Shown: positions 62,972-64,000 of the stretch, piece after piece | Layout: every line of letters starts with the position of its first letter | How positions within the stretch are numbered: position 1 is the first letter of the stretch | Source of the DNA: Prorocentrum cordatum | Taxonomy: Eukaryota; Sar; Dinophyceae; Prorocentrales; Prorocentraceae | Assembly: GCA_963575745.1 (NCBI GenBank) | Contig: CAUYUJ010019616.1 | Coordinates: 187,801-251,800, forward strand | Length of the DNA: 64,000 bases | Reading direction: 5' to 3' | Position numbers and translations under genes: made by a program | The notes under the pieces: generated by a model | Told to the model about the DNA's origin: nothing | What the model saw: the letters and a program-made list of their open reading frames with translations, nothing else | The model's database searches: none

Positions 62972-63451
62972 TTTAAGTCGGGCGTGTCCCCCTCCACAGG
63001 GGGAAGATCCGAGGCCCGAAAACCATCACGTCGCTAATTTTGGGCCCCAGGGCCAACCGATGCCCCAGACCCAGACCTCCTCGAGTAATGAAAAAAAAAT
63101 GACGGGATGTTTTTCCCAATTTTCGGCCTCCGGGGGCCCTCACCAGGCCTCGGGAGCGTCAAAAAACGACTCAGGATGCAAAGCCGGTCATGGGGAAAGG
63201 GTCCAGACCTCTGGGGTCGACGTAATGAAAAAATCATTACGTCGGGGGTCTGGGGAGGCACCAGATTAGTGAAGTGATGTTTTTTTTTCCCACGTGAGGA
63301 CCCCGACATTCATCACTTCACTAAGCCGAACCCAGGACGAAAGTCAGGGGCCGCATTGCTGCTGTGATGCAACATGGGTCTCGTAGAACATTTTGAGAAC
63401 TTTTGTGCTTTCGTCCAAAATTCGCCTGTAGGGGGACACGCCCGACCTAAG
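62972..63451. mobile_element. MITE-1 copy h, interrupted by nested insertions
   Basis: Left TTTAAGTCGGGCGTGTCCCC, right CGCCTGTAGGGGGACACGCC then CGACCTAAG. CCCAGGA immediately flanks both ends (62965-62971, 63452-63458), so the two ends belong to one insertion even though they are 480 bp apart. Confidence 0.82.
63063..63264. mobile_element. Family D element nested in MITE-1h
   Basis: CCCCAGACCCAGACCTCCTC then GAGTAATGA at the left, TCATTACGTCGGGGGTCTGG at the right; core TTTTCGGCCTCCGGGGGCCC and AAAAAACGACTCAGGATG. The right arm forms a hairpin GTCGACGTAATGA / TCATTACGTCG. Confidence 0.7.
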
Positions 63452-63612
63452 CCCAGGACCGTCAAAACGGATCCGGGGTGAAAGACTGCACCAGGTGGAC
63501 TCCAGGAGGGGTCCAGGGCCCGATTTTGACCAGTTTTGCCCATATCCCTGCTTCTTGACAGATTTTCTCGAGGTCCATCCAGTTCAGACCCCCGGGCCGC
63601 CTCCCAAACCAG

Positions 63613-64000
63613 GCGCGCCAGTCGGAAGGCCTTCCAAACCTCTGCTTCAACGAGAAGCTCAACACAGCTGCGCAGCAGCACTCCGACGACATGAAGCATC
63701 ACTTCTTCATATCGCACACCGGCACCGACGACAGTTCGCCCGAAGAGCGCGTAGAGCGCGCAGGCTACAATTGGGCTGCGGTCGCGGAGAACGTGGCCAA
63801 GGGACAGGAGACTGTCGCCGTCGTGATGGCCTCGTGGATGAACAGCCCAGGGCACAAGGCCAACATCCTCCACACCGGCATTACCCACTTTGGTTTCGGA
63901 AACAACGGCGTCTATTGGACGCAAGTTTTCGGCGCCTCCCGCGGCGGTGACGTCTGCATTGGGGCCGAGTCTTCCGGCGGCGGCCACGACGATGATGCGT
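63613..64000 (+). CDS. CAP/SCP-domain protein exon (runs off the window)
   Basis: Starts after CCCAAACCAG in phase 0 and is open to the window end. It reads ARQSEGLPNLCFNEKLNTAA, QQHSDDMKHHFFISHTGTDD, AGYNWAAVAENVAKGQE, SWMNSPGHKANILHTGI and HFGFGNNGVYWTQVFGASRG. These are the standard CAP (CRISP/antigen 5/PR-1) signatures: the first His in HSDD, Glu in AENVA, the W.NSPGH..NI box and the YWTQVFG strand. CAP proteins are usually secreted; a signal peptide would be on an upstream exon not seen here. The Glu/His pair that forms the putative metal site is intact, so this looks functional. The tail (SSGGGHDDDA) is a low-complexity linker to whatever follows. Confidence 0.9.

Noticed and set aside
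63313-63987. 224-aa minus-strand open frame
   Set aside because: Antisense shadow of the CAP-domain exon and of MITE-1h.
1-64000. tRNA, 5S rRNA or intact spliced-leader genes
   Set aside because: Scanning by eye found no cloverleaf-like A/B boxes or intact leader with an Sm-type site; a covariance-model scan would be needed to exclude them.

Overview
The window looks like dinoflagellate nuclear DNA. It is GC-rich and gene-poor, and is packed with simple repeats, satellites and short inverted-repeat elements. Recognisable coding sequence occurs only as short exon-like islands. Three things point to a dinoflagellate: a decayed retroelement whose Gag, RT, RNase H and methyltransferase-like modules resemble dinoflagellate retroelement proteins, a relic of the dinoflagellate spliced leader near 43.2 kb, and exon candidates with GC-AG boundaries. 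The high GC would suit a Prorocentrum-like genome better than Symbiodiniaceae, but the species call is inference only. Most long open frames here are artefacts of GC-rich or trinucleotide-repeat DNA.

Layout. 0-20 kb: a 70-bp satellite (1.7-2.5 kb), tetranucleotide arrays (2.6-2.9 and 5.9-6.8 kb), a G-rich satellite with higher-order structure (3.6-5.7 and 6.8-7.4 kb), a CA array (14.1-14.6 kb) and many hairpin/MITE-like elements; I see no convincing gene. 20.5-26.5 kb: a decayed tyrosine-recombinase-type retroelement on the + strand with Gag-like, RT, RNase H, recombinase-like and methyltransferase-like modules, bounded by split direct repeats (A1 ... B1-A2-B2). 28.3-36.7 kb: + strand exon candidates for a multi-pass membrane protein (best exon 29209-30123), with MITE-like elements between them. 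40.6-53.3 kb: two short exons sharing a VSN...G.LRFRH.G repeat, possibly from an octotricopeptide-like protein, separated by MITEs, a 768-bp tandem duplication and large (CCT)n tracts, plus a frameshifted unknown gene at 49.3-50.7 kb. 54-63 kb: nested MITEs, a 91-bp minisatellite, a minus-strand relic of the same methyltransferase-like module, and a small gene (61.6-62.2 kb) interrupted by two MITE-like introns. 63.6-64.0 kb: the start of a CAP/SCP-domain exon that runs off the window.

The most interesting themes are (1) the retroelement, which combines Ngaro/PAT-style split direct repeats with an extra C5-methyltransferase-like module, and (2) families of terminal-inverted-repeat elements, at least one of which sits exactly as an in-frame GC-AG intron flanked by a target-site duplication, i.e. 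an introner. All homology statements come from motif recognition by eye; no database search was run.
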